Shown here in pieces: positions 29,934-38,694 of a stretch of 64,000 nucleotides of DNA. Position 1 is the stretch's first letter. The number at the start of each line of letters is the position of its first letter. Below the pieces are notes generated by a model, which worked only from the letters and a program-made list of their open reading frames with translations, was not told the DNA's origin and made no database searches. The position numbers and the translations under genes are program-made. The DNA comes from Paenibacillus cymbidii (GTDB lineage: Bacteria > Bacillota > Bacilli > Paenibacillales > NBRC-103111). The stretch spans positions 62,001-126,000 of the forward strand of contig NZ_SHLX01000009.1 in assembly GCF_004764705.1 (NCBI RefSeq). The letters run 5' to 3'.

Positions 29934-30746
29934 ATGAGAATTAACCACAACATCGCTGCACTGAACACGCATCGCGCATTGTCCATGAACTCGCTCGACT
30001 CTTCGAAATCGCTGGAGAAACTGTCGTCCGGCCTGCGGATCAACCGCGCTGGCGACGACGCTGCAGGCTTGGCGATTTCCGAGAAAATGCGCGGCCAAAT
30101 TCGCGGTCTGGAAATGGCTTCGAAGAACGCGCAAGACGGTATCTCCCTGATCCAAACGGCTGAAGGCGCGTTGAACGAAGTTCACTCGATTCTGCAACGT
30201 ATGCGCGAACTCGCTGTTCAGTCGGCGAACGACACGAACACGAACGAAGACCGCGCCGAGCTGCAGAAGGAAGTTAACGCGCTGGTTGAAGAAATCAACC
30301 GTGTCGCGAAGAACACCGAGTTCAATACGCAAACCTTGCTTGCCGGTACGTTCACAGGCAAGCTGATCCACATCGGTGCGAACATCAGCCAGAACCTGTC
30401 CGTATCGATCACCAGCATGGCGGCTTCCGCTCTGGGTATCAGCGGCATCAGCATTTCCGGTCAAACCGGCGCCAACTCGGCAATCTCCGTGCTCGACAAG
30501 GCAATCAGCCAAGTTTCGTCGCAGCGTGCTTCCCTCGGTGCGATCCAGAACCGTCTGGAGCACACGATCAACAACCTGGGAACGGCTTCCGAGAACTTGA
30601 CTGCCGCCGAATCGCGTATTCGTGACGTGGATATGGCGAAAGAAATGATGAACTTCACCAGAAACAACATTCTTACCCAAGCGGCTCAGGCGATGCTTGC
30701 GCAAGCGAATCAACAACCGCAAGGCGTTCTCCAGCTTCTCCGTTAA
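29934..30746 (+). CDS. hag: Flagellin (Hag/FliC)
   Basis: A 270-aa flagellin starting at ATG 29934 (MRINHNIAALNTHRALSMNS), 10 nt from AAGGAGGA. An in-frame ATG at 29886 lies in the regulatory leader and is not used. The N-terminal D0/D1 (GLRINRAGDDAAGLAISEKM) and C-terminal D0 (FTRNNILTQAAQAMLAQANQ) domains are complete, while the variable D2/D3 region is almost absent: a short flagellin like that of Bacillus subtilis. A central Ser/Thr-rich segment (GISGISISGQTGANSAISVL) is a candidate for glycosylation by the Maf-type enzyme encoded next. Confidence 0.98.
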   Translation: MRINHNIAALNTHRALSMNSLDSSKSLEKLSSGLRINRAGDDAAGLAISEKMRGQIRGLEMASKNAQDGISLIQTAEGALNEVHSILQRMRELAVQSANDTNTNEDRAELQKEVNALVEEINRVAKNTEFNTQTLLAGTFTGKLIHIGANISQNLSVSITSMAASALGISGISISGQTGANSAISVLDKAISQVSSQRASLGAIQNRLEHTINNLGTASENLTAAESRIRDVDMAKEMMNFTRNNILTQAAQAMLAQANQQPQGVLQLLR

Positions 30747-30780
30747 TAATTGGCAATGAAAGAACAGTTTCACATGGTTT

Positions 30781-30819
30781 ATAATTATAGATAGCCCGAT
30801 ACGGGCTATCTATAATTAT
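30781..30819 (+). terminator. Perfect 18-bp hairpin after hag
   Basis: ATAATTATAGATAGCCCG (30781-30798) and its exact complement (30802-30819) with a 3-nt loop. Only a weak T tail (TATTATAA) follows, so it may terminate partially and stabilise hag mRNA. Confidence 0.65.
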
Positions 30820-30842
30820 TATAACGGACTGAGGTGACTGCA

Positions 30843-31361
30843 GTGATCAGGATTGGCGAGCAATCATTTTCCAGAAAGTCGAATATGGAAGATACTTTGG
30901 CGATGATCCGCCAATATGCGAGAGATGAACAGGTCATTGTGACCAATGAAGAAGGCGAGGCGCTCGATGAAGAGCAAATCCGCGATTGGTTGAACGAGCA
31001 TGATATTGCAACCTTTCAAGTGAAGCAAGTGCAAGAGCTCGAAAGGGAAACTATTGCGTCCTTGATCGAGTACATCGATCATGCGCAAATCCGAATTGGA
31101 GAACTGGTGGAGGAGACGAACGCCGGCATTATTTATCAAGCCTTCGCGGAAATGATCGAATCCCTTCAATATATCGAAAGTGTGACGCAATATTTTGGCA
31201 TTACGAACGTGTCCGCGGAGCGAATCAAGATCTTGTCCGAGCGCGCGCTGCAACAAATCGAATTGGACAACTCCAGCTACATAATCGACCTGTTTGAATT
31301 CGAATGTCTGCCTTTGCTACTTCGGATAAGGGAGTCATTGGAACAATGGAAAATCAACTGA
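30843..31361 (+). CDS. Unrecognised helical protein between hag and maf
   Basis: About 172 aa from GTG 30843 (GAGG at 30831-30834 gives 8-nt spacing; GTG 30834 is inside the ribosome binding site). It has a short N-terminal domain (MEDTLAMIRQYARDEQVIVT) then helices (VQELERETIASLIEYIDHAQ; IYQAFAEMIESLQYIESVTQ). I do not recognise it. It overlaps the maf-type gene by 16 nt, thus is likely a partner or regulator of flagellin glycosylation. No TM or signal peptide. Confidence 0.75.
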   Translation: MIRIGEQSFSRKSNMEDTLAMIRQYARDEQVIVTNEEGEALDEEQIRDWLNEHDIATFQVKQVQELERETIASLIEYIDHAQIRIGELVEETNAGIIYQAFAEMIESLQYIESVTQYFGITNVSAERIKILSERALQQIELDNSSYIIDLFEFECLPLLLRIRESLEQWKIN

Positions 31362-33064
31362 CCGGGTACACCATAACGGAGCAGCTATCGGATTCCGGCG
31401 AGAAGGTGTATGTATATACGGAGCCGGACGGGAAGACCGTACCGCTCAACTCGCTTTATTCGCCCGCAAGGGAAGCGCAGCGGTTTCTGAAGCCTTATCT
31501 GGACAAGAAGAAGTTTTTTGCACTGGTGGGGACAGGAAACGGGGCGCTGCTTAAAGAGTGGCTGAGAATGGAAAGCGCCTTCGTTTATTTGTACGTGATC
31601 GAACCGTTCCAGGAACTGGAGTTTGACGATGAACTAAAGGCACTTCTTGCCGCGAACAAAAAAGTCGCCTTCGAATATTTGCGCGACTTGTCTACGTCTA
31701 CCATGAAATTTCGTTCGATGATCGAGAAATTCGGGGGCGTCGAATTCGAGGTTATCCTCCATCCGCATTACGATAAAACGCAAACGCAATATTTAAAAGA
31801 TACGATCGCCAGGCTGAGCGAAAGCTCCAAAATGTCGATCATTAACCAAAATACGCAGAAGAAGTTCCGCAAGGACTGGATCGTGGAACCGCTGCTGAAC
31901 CTGGAGTACACGGCGGGATTAACGTTAATCAGCGAGTTGAAAGGCAAGTTCGCCGGACAGAAAGCGGTGCTGGCCGCGGCGGGGCCGTCTTTGAAGGAAA
32001 ATATCGAGACGGTGAAGCGACTGCAGCAGTCGGCTTATATTTTTGCGGCGGGGTCCGCTTTGAACGGGTTGCTCAACAACGGCATCACCCCCGATTACGC
32101 CGTAAGCTTGGACTCCAGTATTATTAACTATGAATCGCACTTCAAAGATACGGGCTTTCAGGGTCCTCTCATCTACCAACCGATTCTTAATTCCAATATA
32201 TTACGCGAACATCAGGGTACGGCGATTGCGGTCGGATGTTTCGTCGACGATGTAACGAAGCTCGCCATTCCCGATTTGCCCATTTTCCCGTCTGCTCCGT
32301 CGGTTGCTATTTTTACACTGCAGGTCATTCAATATTTGGGGTTTGAAACGGTTTACCTGATCGGACAGGACTTGGCGCTTGTTGGCGGCAAATATTATGC
32401 CGATGGGGTTCACCAGACCGATACCAGCGGAAAGCAAAAAATCTCGTTGCAGGTAGAAAGCAACTCCGGTGAGATGGTGGGAACGACTTACGGATTGAAC
32501 ACGTTTTTGCAAACGTTTGTCGGCATGGTGCGCCAAATCGATAAAGCGAAGATGCAATTGTACAATTTGTCCAAGCATGGCGCCAAGATTGAAGGCGTTC
32601 CATACTTGCCGGTCGAGGAGTTGCCGGAATTGCCGCCGCGTGAGGAGCAGCACATTGTCCTGAAGCCGAAACTTGCGTCCGCTGAAGGGATTAAGCATAT
32701 ACACGAAATAGTAGACGAGTTCAAGCGGTTGTCCGAATTGATGAAGCGAACGAACAAGCGGCTCAGCTATATCAAGGAACGCGTCGTATCGTTCGATGAT
32801 TTGAAGAAAACGTTGCGGGCGCTGAAGCGCGTCAGGAAAAATCCGTTGCTCGAAAACGTATTTTTGGCGCAGTTTTCGTTTACGGTTCAGAAGATGAACA
32901 ATATTTTTGAATATCAATTGGACAATGCCGTCCATTCCAATGAAGACCGTGTGACAATGACGAGTGAAATCAAAAAGCTGTTCCTCGAGGTCGAAAAGTT
33001 TCTCGGCGACGTTCTGTCCGATTCGCGACTGGAGTGTTTTCTGAAGGAAGATGAAGCTGGTTGA
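31346..33064 (+). CDS. Maf-type motility-associated glycosyltransferase (DUF115)
   Basis: About 572 aa from ATG 31346. The central DUF115/MAF_flag10 core is clear: GQKAVLAAAGPSLKENIETV (about residues 205-225), IFAAGSALNGLLNNGITPDY, SLDSSIINYESHF, VYLIGQDLALVGGKYYADGV and the C-terminal helices. Maf proteins transfer nonulosonic acids (pseudaminic or legionaminic) to Ser/Thr of flagellin. The neighbour genes make CMP-legionaminic acid, so this is probably the flagellin legionaminyltransferase. It follows hag and is the first gene of the glycan operon. Confidence 0.9.
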   Translation: MENQLTGYTITEQLSDSGEKVYVYTEPDGKTVPLNSLYSPAREAQRFLKPYLDKKKFFALVGTGNGALLKEWLRMESAFVYLYVIEPFQELEFDDELKALLAANKKVAFEYLRDLSTSTMKFRSMIEKFGGVEFEVILHPHYDKTQTQYLKDTIARLSESSKMSIINQNTQKKFRKDWIVEPLLNLEYTAGLTLISELKGKFAGQKAVLAAAGPSLKENIETVKRLQQSAYIFAAGSALNGLLNNGITPDYAVSLDSSIINYESHFKDTGFQGPLIYQPILNSNILREHQGTAIAVGCFVDDVTKLAIPDLPIFPSAPSVAIFTLQVIQYLGFETVYLIGQDLALVGGKYYADGVHQTDTSGKQKISLQVESNSGEMVGTTYGLNTFLQTFVGMVRQIDKAKMQLYNLSKHGAKIEGVPYLPVEELPELPPREEQHIVLKPKLASAEGIKHIHEIVDEFKRLSELMKRTNKRLSYIKERVVSFDDLKKTLRALKRVRKNPLLENVFLAQFSFTVQKMNNIFEYQLDNAVHSNEDRVTMTSEIKKLFLEVEKFLGDVLSDSRLECFLKEDEAG

Positions 33065-33086
33065 ACAGAAGGAGTCGTGCTAAACC

Positions 33087-34091
33087 ATGAGACGGGGCAA
33101 AATACTGGTTACCGGTGCCGACGGATTCATCGGTTCGCATCTTGCGGAGGCACTCGTGCGGAGCGGCCATGACGTGCGGGCATTCGTGCTGTACAACTCG
33201 TTCAATTCCCGAGGCTGGCTGGACAGCAGTCCGAAAGAAATCGTCAGCGAGATGGAAATTTTTGCTGGGGATATTCGCGATCCGTACGGCGTGAAGCATG
33301 CGATGAAAGGCTGCGACGTTGTGCTCCATCTGGCGGCTCTGATCGCCATTCCGTATTCGTATCACTCCCCTGATACTTACGTCGATACGAACGTCAAAGG
33401 GACGCTCAATGTGGTGCAAGCGGCCAGGGAGCTGGAGGTTGCGAAGGTCGTCCACACCTCGACCAGCGAAGTGTATGGCACCGCGCAGTATGTGCCGATT
33501 GACGAACGCCATCCGCTGCAGGGACAATCGCCGTATTCCGCCTCGAAAATTGGCGCGGACCAAATCGCGATGTCCTTTTACAGCTCTTTTCGGACGCCGG
33601 TGTCGATCGTTCGTCCGTTCAACACCTACGGACCGAGGCAATCGGCTCGCGCCGTTATTCCCACGATCATTACTCAGTTAAACAGACAGTTCAAGTCGAT
33701 TAAACTGGGCTCCTTGCACCCGACAAGAGATTTTAACTACGTTGACGATACGGTGGACGGATTTATTCAGGTGATGAATGCGGAGCAATCCGTGGGAGAG
33801 GTCATCAATATCGGCAGCAACTACGAAATTTCGATCGGCGAAACGGCCGCGCTGATCGCCGAACTGATGGGCCAAGAGCTCGAAATCGTGGCGGATGAAG
33901 AGCGGATGCGCCCCGAGAAGAGTGAAGTAGAACGATTGTGGGCCGACAATGCGAAAGCGAAGCAGTTGCTCGGCTGGGAACCGAAGTATGCAGGCATCGA
34001 CGGGCTCAGGAGAGGGCTGAGGGCGACAATCGACTGGTTCTCTGCCGAAGACAACATGCGCCTCTACCGGCCCGAGGTTTACAATATATGA
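33087..34091 (+). CDS. legB: NAD-dependent 4,6-dehydratase LegB
   Basis: A 334-aa SDR-family enzyme: nucleotide motif TGADGFIGSHLAEALV at residue 8, DVVLHLAALIAIPYSY, catalytic TSEVYG and YSASK (Tyr and Lys), FNTYGPRQSARAVIPT, ending RLWADNAKAKQLLGWEP. LegB converts a GDP-(or UDP-)GlcNAc to the 4-keto-6-deoxy sugar, the first step of legionaminic acid synthesis. Its stop overlaps the next start (ATGA). Confidence 0.9.
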   Translation: MRRGKILVTGADGFIGSHLAEALVRSGHDVRAFVLYNSFNSRGWLDSSPKEIVSEMEIFAGDIRDPYGVKHAMKGCDVVLHLAALIAIPYSYHSPDTYVDTNVKGTLNVVQAARELEVAKVVHTSTSEVYGTAQYVPIDERHPLQGQSPYSASKIGADQIAMSFYSSFRTPVSIVRPFNTYGPRQSARAVIPTIITQLNRQFKSIKLGSLHPTRDFNYVDDTVDGFIQVMNAEQSVGEVINIGSNYEISIGETAALIAELMGQELEIVADEERMRPEKSEVERLWADNAKAKQLLGWEPKYAGIDGLRRGLRATIDWFSAEDNMRLYRPEVYNI

Positions 34092-35275
34092 ACCAAACGG
34101 CATGGATGGAGTCGGTACGGGCGGCCATCGAACAGGTATTGCCGGACCGCAAGCCGTTTACACCGCTGCATGAGCCATATTTTGCCGGGAACGAGTGGGA
34201 GTACGTCAAGTCTTGTCTGGATACGGGGTGGGTGTCGTCCGTAGGTGAGTATGTGACCCGGTTCGGACAGGAGTTGGCTGCATACACGGGCGCAAAATAC
34301 GCGATCCCGGTCGTTAACGGGACGGCGGCGCTGCAAATTTGTTTGCTGCTAGCCGGCGTCGAGACCGGGGACGAGGTGCTGATCCCCTCGCTTTCCTTTG
34401 TCGCTACGGCCAATGCGGTTGCTTATTGCGGGGCGATACCGCACTTTGTCGATAGCGAAGAACGGTCGCTGGGCATCGATGCCGCGAAGCTGGAGCGCTA
34501 TCTGACCGAAATTGCGATCGTGGAGCAAGGCGAATGCCGGAACAGGCTGACCGGCCGCAAGATCAAGGCGCTTGTGCCGATGCATACCTTTGGCCATCCC
34601 GTTGACCTGGACCCGCTGCTGGCCATATGCGATACCTACAACCTCGAATTGATCGAAGATGCCGCCGAGTCGCTCGGTTCTTCCTACAAAGGGGTACACA
34701 CGGGCAATTTCGGGAAACTGGCGGCGCTCAGCTTTAACGGCAATAAAGTGATTACTACCGGCGGCGGCGGCGCGATTCTAACGAATGACGAGTTCTTGGC
34801 CCGCGAAGCCAGGCATTTGACAACCACCGCAAAAGTGCCGCATGAATGGGCGTTCATTCACGACCGCGTCGGGTACAATTATCGTTTGCCCAATCTGAAT
34901 GCGGCGCTCGGATGCGCACAGTTGGAGCAACTGCCCCGTTTCCTGGACCAGAAGCGGCAATTGGCGGATCGATATCGCGAGGCTCTCCGTCCCCTGGCGG
35001 GAATTTCTTTTCTGGAGGAGCCGAACTATGCCAGGAGCAACTACTGGCTGAACGCCCTGGTGCTTGACAGGCCATTGGCGGCACACCGCGACGAATTGCT
35101 GCGCATGCTGAACGACGCCGGCTTGATGTCGCGGCCGCTGTGGGAACCGTTGCATCGACTGCCGATGTACGACCATTGTCCGCGCATGCCGCTGGAAACC
35201 GCGGAATCGTTGGCCGCACGAGTCGTGAATATCCCGAGCAGTCCGCAGTTGATGGCATCGCACACAACCAATTAA
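34088..35275 (+). CDS. legC: PLP aminotransferase LegC
   Basis: A 395-aa DegT/DnrJ/EryC1 family aminotransferase: EPYFAGNEWEYVKSCLDTGW, VNGTAALQICLLLAGVETGD, IEDAAESLGSSYKGVHTG, and SFNGNKVITTGGGGAILTND with the PLP-binding lysine (K in GNKVI). LegC transfers an amino group from glutamate to C4 of the LegB product. The ATG 34088 overlaps the legB stop, giving tight coupling. The fold-type I pattern and length are typical. Confidence 0.92.
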   Translation: MNQTAWMESVRAAIEQVLPDRKPFTPLHEPYFAGNEWEYVKSCLDTGWVSSVGEYVTRFGQELAAYTGAKYAIPVVNGTAALQICLLLAGVETGDEVLIPSLSFVATANAVAYCGAIPHFVDSEERSLGIDAAKLERYLTEIAIVEQGECRNRLTGRKIKALVPMHTFGHPVDLDPLLAICDTYNLELIEDAAESLGSSYKGVHTGNFGKLAALSFNGNKVITTGGGGAILTNDEFLAREARHLTTTAKVPHEWAFIHDRVGYNYRLPNLNAALGCAQLEQLPRFLDQKRQLADRYREALRPLAGISFLEEPNYARSNYWLNALVLDRPLAAHRDELLRMLNDAGLMSRPLWEPLHRLPMYDHCPRMPLETAESLAARVVNIPSSPQLMASHTTN

Positions 35276-35296
35276 ACTCAGAAAGCAGGGAATCTT

Positions 35297-35968
35297 ATGT
35301 CGACCAATATTAACGTGGAAACCTGGAATGCCGTTTATTCGGAAGGAAGAAGCTTGCTGCAATACCCGGATGAAGCGGTCGTGACGTACCTGGTGCGCAA
35401 TAAAGACAGCTTGAAGCGCGGCATTGACGTCGCATGCGGCGCCGGCCGGCATACGTTCCTGATGGCCGAGATGGGGCTGGAGGCTCACGGAATCGACAGT
35501 TCTTCCGCATCGATCGCCTTCGCTACGGAAAAGGCGGCGCGTCGCGGCATCAGCAACGTTAATTTTGCCAATATTCTGGCACAGGATATCCAGCATGAAA
35601 GCCAGTCGTTCGATATTGCGATCGTCTGGGGATTGTTTCACTATCTGACGAATGAGGACCAAGCCAAGGTGTTGTCCGAAGTAAGCCGCATCCTGAAGCC
35701 AGGCGGCAAATTGCTGTGCACCCTGCGTTCCTCCGTTGACACTCGCGCGGAAAAAGGAATCGAAGTAGAGCCGAACCGATACAAAGTCGAATATTTTGAC
35801 GAAGACACCAAAACGCCGAAATACACGCTGATGTATTTCTGGGATGAAGCCGGCGTACGCGGATTTTTCCGCTCGTTCTCCGATATTACGATGGGGCATC
35901 GCACGATCGAACCGATGGGCAAATTGGCCAACAAAACCGCGCATTGGCTGATCGCTGCGACCAAATAA
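35297..35968 (+). CDS. SAM-dependent methyltransferase of the glycan operon
   Basis: A 223-aa class I methyltransferase: motif I IDVACGAGRHTFLMAEMGLE (residues 43-62), acidic residue HGID at the end of strand 2, DIAIVWGLFHYLTNEDQ and LKPGGKLLCTLRSS. It sits between legC and two ATP-grasp genes, in the same operon, so it probably methylates the sugar or its acyl substituent. The substrate is not visible from sequence. AAAGCAGGGA precedes the ATG. Confidence 0.85.
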   Translation: MSTNINVETWNAVYSEGRSLLQYPDEAVVTYLVRNKDSLKRGIDVACGAGRHTFLMAEMGLEAHGIDSSSASIAFATEKAARRGISNVNFANILAQDIQHESQSFDIAIVWGLFHYLTNEDQAKVLSEVSRILKPGGKLLCTLRSSVDTRAEKGIEVEPNRYKVEYFDEDTKTPKYTLMYFWDEAGVRGFFRSFSDITMGHRTIEPMGKLANKTAHWLIAATK

Positions 35969-35974
35969 TCCGCC

Positions 35975-37129
35975 ATGGGGGATGTTGTTTCCGTTGGCGC
36001 AGGCGTTAATCAGTTGCCGTTGATTCGCAAGCTTCGGGAGATGGGGCATCGCGTCATCGGCTTCGACCTGAATCCCGATGCAGTCGGCAAGCCGTACTGT
36101 TCCTCGTTTGCCGCGATCAGCACGTGGGATTTCGATCGGGCGATCGATTGGCTGGAAGAGCTGGCGTGTCGGCCGGCCGCTGTCTGCTGCTTCTCCTTCG
36201 GGAAGGCGCTCACGACACAACAGAAGATCGCGGCTCGCTTCCGGTTGCCGGCCCGGTTGCCGGATTTGTTTTTCGAGTTGAATGAGAACAAGCGTTATCT
36301 TCGCCAATCGCTCGAACTTGCCGAACTCAGCGGCATGAAGGAATGGGCAGGAGCGGAAATAGCGGCCGGCAACGCCGCAATCGAACGGGATGCGACGTAT
36401 ATCGTCAAGCCGGTTCGCGGCGTTTCCAGCAAAGGGATCACCGTCTGTGAGGGCGCCCAGTTGAGCCGGCATCCGGACATCGCGCAAGGCCTTGACGTTA
36501 TCGTGCAGGAATGGCTGGACGGGCGCGAGTACCGGCTGCAAGTGCTGGTACAGGAAGGACAAATTCGGTTTGCGGCGGCGATTGAAAAACTGAATTTGTA
36601 CCAAACCGTTTTTACCGCCCGGCTTGTGCCCGTTTTCGAACAGCCCGAATGGGTGGAAAATTTGGTTATCCGGCTGGTCGAAGCGTACGGGTTGACGGAT
36701 GCGGTCATGAAGATCGACTGTATCGCAACAGAAGATAAAGTGGAAATAATCGAACTGGACTTTTGCATTGCCGGCGACTATTTCGAAACGCACATGGCGC
36801 CGCATTGCTTCGGCTACGACTTTGTATCGCAATATATCGCCTTGATGTTGGGCGAGCGGGTGGAAGGAAGAAGCGAAGCCGGCGGAACGTACCGCTGCTT
36901 CGACTATATTTTCAATCCGGATGAAGTTCCGTATGTCGTGGATTGGCAGCAGGTGCAGGAAGTCGTGAATGCGCATTTTCCGGGGGCGATCGTCGTACAG
37001 ACGAAACAGTCTGGCGACGTCGTACGTCGGCCGACCAGCAATCTGGACAATATTGCCGGATTTTTTCATAACCGGCTCGATCTGAACCATGACGAAGTGA
37101 ATCGTTTGATCGTCGGCGCGCTCCGGTAA
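35975..37129 (+). CDS. ATP-grasp ligase 1
   Basis: A 384-aa protein with a Rossmann-like N-terminal domain (VVSVGAGVNQLPLIRKLREM), then ATP-grasp features: YIVKPVRGVSSKGITVCE (ATP-binding Lys and Gly-rich loop), VIVQEWLDGREYRLQVLVQE, and a Mg-binding IIELDFCIAGDYF near residue 265. ATP-grasp enzymes join a carboxylate to an amine or similar nucleophile. Located after the methyltransferase and before a second ATP-grasp gene; probably adds an amino acid or other acyl to the amino sugar. Which acid cannot be seen. Confidence 0.82.
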   Translation: MGDVVSVGAGVNQLPLIRKLREMGHRVIGFDLNPDAVGKPYCSSFAAISTWDFDRAIDWLEELACRPAAVCCFSFGKALTTQQKIAARFRLPARLPDLFFELNENKRYLRQSLELAELSGMKEWAGAEIAAGNAAIERDATYIVKPVRGVSSKGITVCEGAQLSRHPDIAQGLDVIVQEWLDGREYRLQVLVQEGQIRFAAAIEKLNLYQTVFTARLVPVFEQPEWVENLVIRLVEAYGLTDAVMKIDCIATEDKVEIIELDFCIAGDYFETHMAPHCFGYDFVSQYIALMLGERVEGRSEAGGTYRCFDYIFNPDEVPYVVDWQQVQEVVNAHFPGAIVVQTKQSGDVVRRPTSNLDNIAGFFHNRLDLNHDEVNRLIVGALR

Positions 37130-37161
37130 CGGCAGCGGCGGAGGGAAGACGGAGGAACCCC

Positions 37162-38055
37162 ATGAACGTATTGACAGAGGCTTCCGGCAGCCTGACGTCC
37201 GGCTATCTGATCCGCTCCATCCAGCAGGCCGGCTATTCCGCCTTGGCGTCCGATGTCGACGAAGAGAACGCCGGCCGTTATTTGGCCGACGACTTTATCA
37301 GGATGCCGTTCAAGAACGATCCCGCGCTATGGGAGAAAGTCGGGCAACTGCTTGCGTTGCACCGTGTTGACGTCGTGATCCCCTCCTTCGACGAAATGTT
37401 GCTTGGCTGGAGCGAACGCAAGGAGTCGTTTCGCGAACAAGGCATCCGCGTTGTACTTTCCGATCCCGCGACGATCGCGGTATGCCAGGACAAATGGGAG
37501 ACGTATCAGTTTTTTGTCCGTCATGGCATTCCGACGCCGGCCACGAGCCTGGAGCAGCGCTACCCGCTCGTCAAGCCGCGCGAAGGGCGCGGCGCCGTTG
37601 GCGTGAAGGTGACGGCGGAAGCGGTCGACATGAACGGGATGATTTCGCAGGAGTTGCTGACCGGCGAGGAATACACCGTCGATGTGCTATGCGACAAGCA
37701 TGCCGTGCCGCAGTACATTGTGCCGCGCAAGCGTCTCAAGGTGCGCGAAGGGAAGTCGACCGGCGGCGTTGTCGTCCGTCAGCCGGAGATCGAGCGATGG
37801 GTCCGCGCCATCTGCGCGAAGCTGCCGTTCATCGGGCCGGTCAACATGCAATGTTTCCTGAATGACAAAGGAGAAGTGCGATTCGTCGAAATCAACCCCC
37901 GCATCGCGGGAGGCATGGCGCTCGGATTCGCCGCGACGGAGAACTGGATTGGCGCGATCGTCCGCCATTTGACGGACGGACAACCGATCGAACCGAAGCC
38001 GATTCAATACGGCATGAAGATGATGAGGTATTATCATGAAGTTTTTATCCCCTGA
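37162..38055 (+). CDS. ATP-grasp ligase 2 (carbamoyl-phosphate synthase-like)
   Basis: A 297-aa protein: N-terminal LTEASGSLTSGYLIRSIQQA and VDVVIPSFDEMLLGWSERKE; then KWETYQFFVRHGIPTPATS, YPLVKPREGRGAVGVKV (ATP-binding), ISQELLTGEEYTVDVLCDK and VRFVEINPRIAGGMALGFAA with the E-x-N-x-R metal site. This is a complete small ATP-grasp ligase. It overlaps the following HAD gene by 20 nt. Together with the first ATP-grasp enzyme it suggests two separate ligation steps or a heteromeric ligase. Confidence 0.85.
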   Translation: MNVLTEASGSLTSGYLIRSIQQAGYSALASDVDEENAGRYLADDFIRMPFKNDPALWEKVGQLLALHRVDVVIPSFDEMLLGWSERKESFREQGIRVVLSDPATIAVCQDKWETYQFFVRHGIPTPATSLEQRYPLVKPREGRGAVGVKVTAEAVDMNGMISQELLTGEEYTVDVLCDKHAVPQYIVPRKRLKVREGKSTGGVVVRQPEIERWVRAICAKLPFIGPVNMQCFLNDKGEVRFVEINPRIAGGMALGFAATENWIGAIVRHLTDGQPIEPKPIQYGMKMMRYYHEVFIP

Positions 38056-38689
38056 GCCGGACTGGCAGGCCGTCAAGGCGATCGGACTTGATATGGACGG
38101 CACGCTTTACGACGAAGCGGATTTTATCGCGCAGGTATACCGGCCGATCAGTTTGTATTTGGCGGGGGAGCTGTCGTGCGAAGCGGAAGCGCTTTATGCG
38201 TGGATGCTGCAGCGATGGCGGGAGAAAGGCAGCTCGTATCCGTACATTTTCAGCGAAGCGATCCAACGTTTCGGCAGCGGAGGGCGGGAGGAAAGCACAG
38301 AATGGATTCGCCATTGCGTGCAATTGTTCCGGCAGTTTCGCCCCATGCTCCGGTTGGCCGACACGACGGCCAAATGGCTGGATGACGCAGCCGGGAACTA
38401 CGCGTTGTTTCTTGTCACGGACGGCCAGGCTGCCCTGCAGCAGGCCAAGATCGACGCCTTGCAGTTGTCCCGCTGGATCGCGCCGGGCAATACGGCGATA
38501 TCCGGCTGCTACGGAGCGGATTGCCAGAAGCCGTCCACCAAGCTGCTCGACGCTATCGAACTGTTCTCGCAAGGCCGCATCCAACCGGGAGAAGTCGTCT
38601 ACATCGGCGACCGGGATGTCGACGAGCAGTTCGCCAAGGCGGCGGGCTTTGCTTTCATCAGGGCCATCAATCGGAACGAGGCGGGTTGA
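38036..38689 (+). CDS. HAD-family hydrolase
   Basis: A 217-aa haloacid dehalogenase superfamily protein: motif I GLDMDGTLYDE (nucleophile D and general acid D), motif II LVTDGQ, motif III Lys in KPSTKLLDAIE, and motif IV YIGDRDVDEQFAK. The cap domain is helical, residues 30-110. It may dephosphorylate a pathway intermediate or monitor nucleotide by-products. It overlaps the ATP-grasp gene, so belongs to the same operon. Confidence 0.85.
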   Translation: MKFLSPEPDWQAVKAIGLDMDGTLYDEADFIAQVYRPISLYLAGELSCEAEALYAWMLQRWREKGSSYPYIFSEAIQRFGSGGREESTEWIRHCVQLFRQFRPMLRLADTTAKWLDDAAGNYALFLVTDGQAALQQAKIDALQLSRWIAPGNTAISGCYGADCQKPSTKLLDAIELFSQGRIQPGEVVYIGDRDVDEQFAKAAGFAFIRAINRNEAG

Positions 38690-38694
38690 ACCAC

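Noticed and set aside
34778-37090. A 770-codon open frame on the minus strand
   Set aside because: It lies opposite legC, the methyltransferase and ATP-grasp genes, all with clear family motifs; the translation has no domain and reflects GC-biased third positions.
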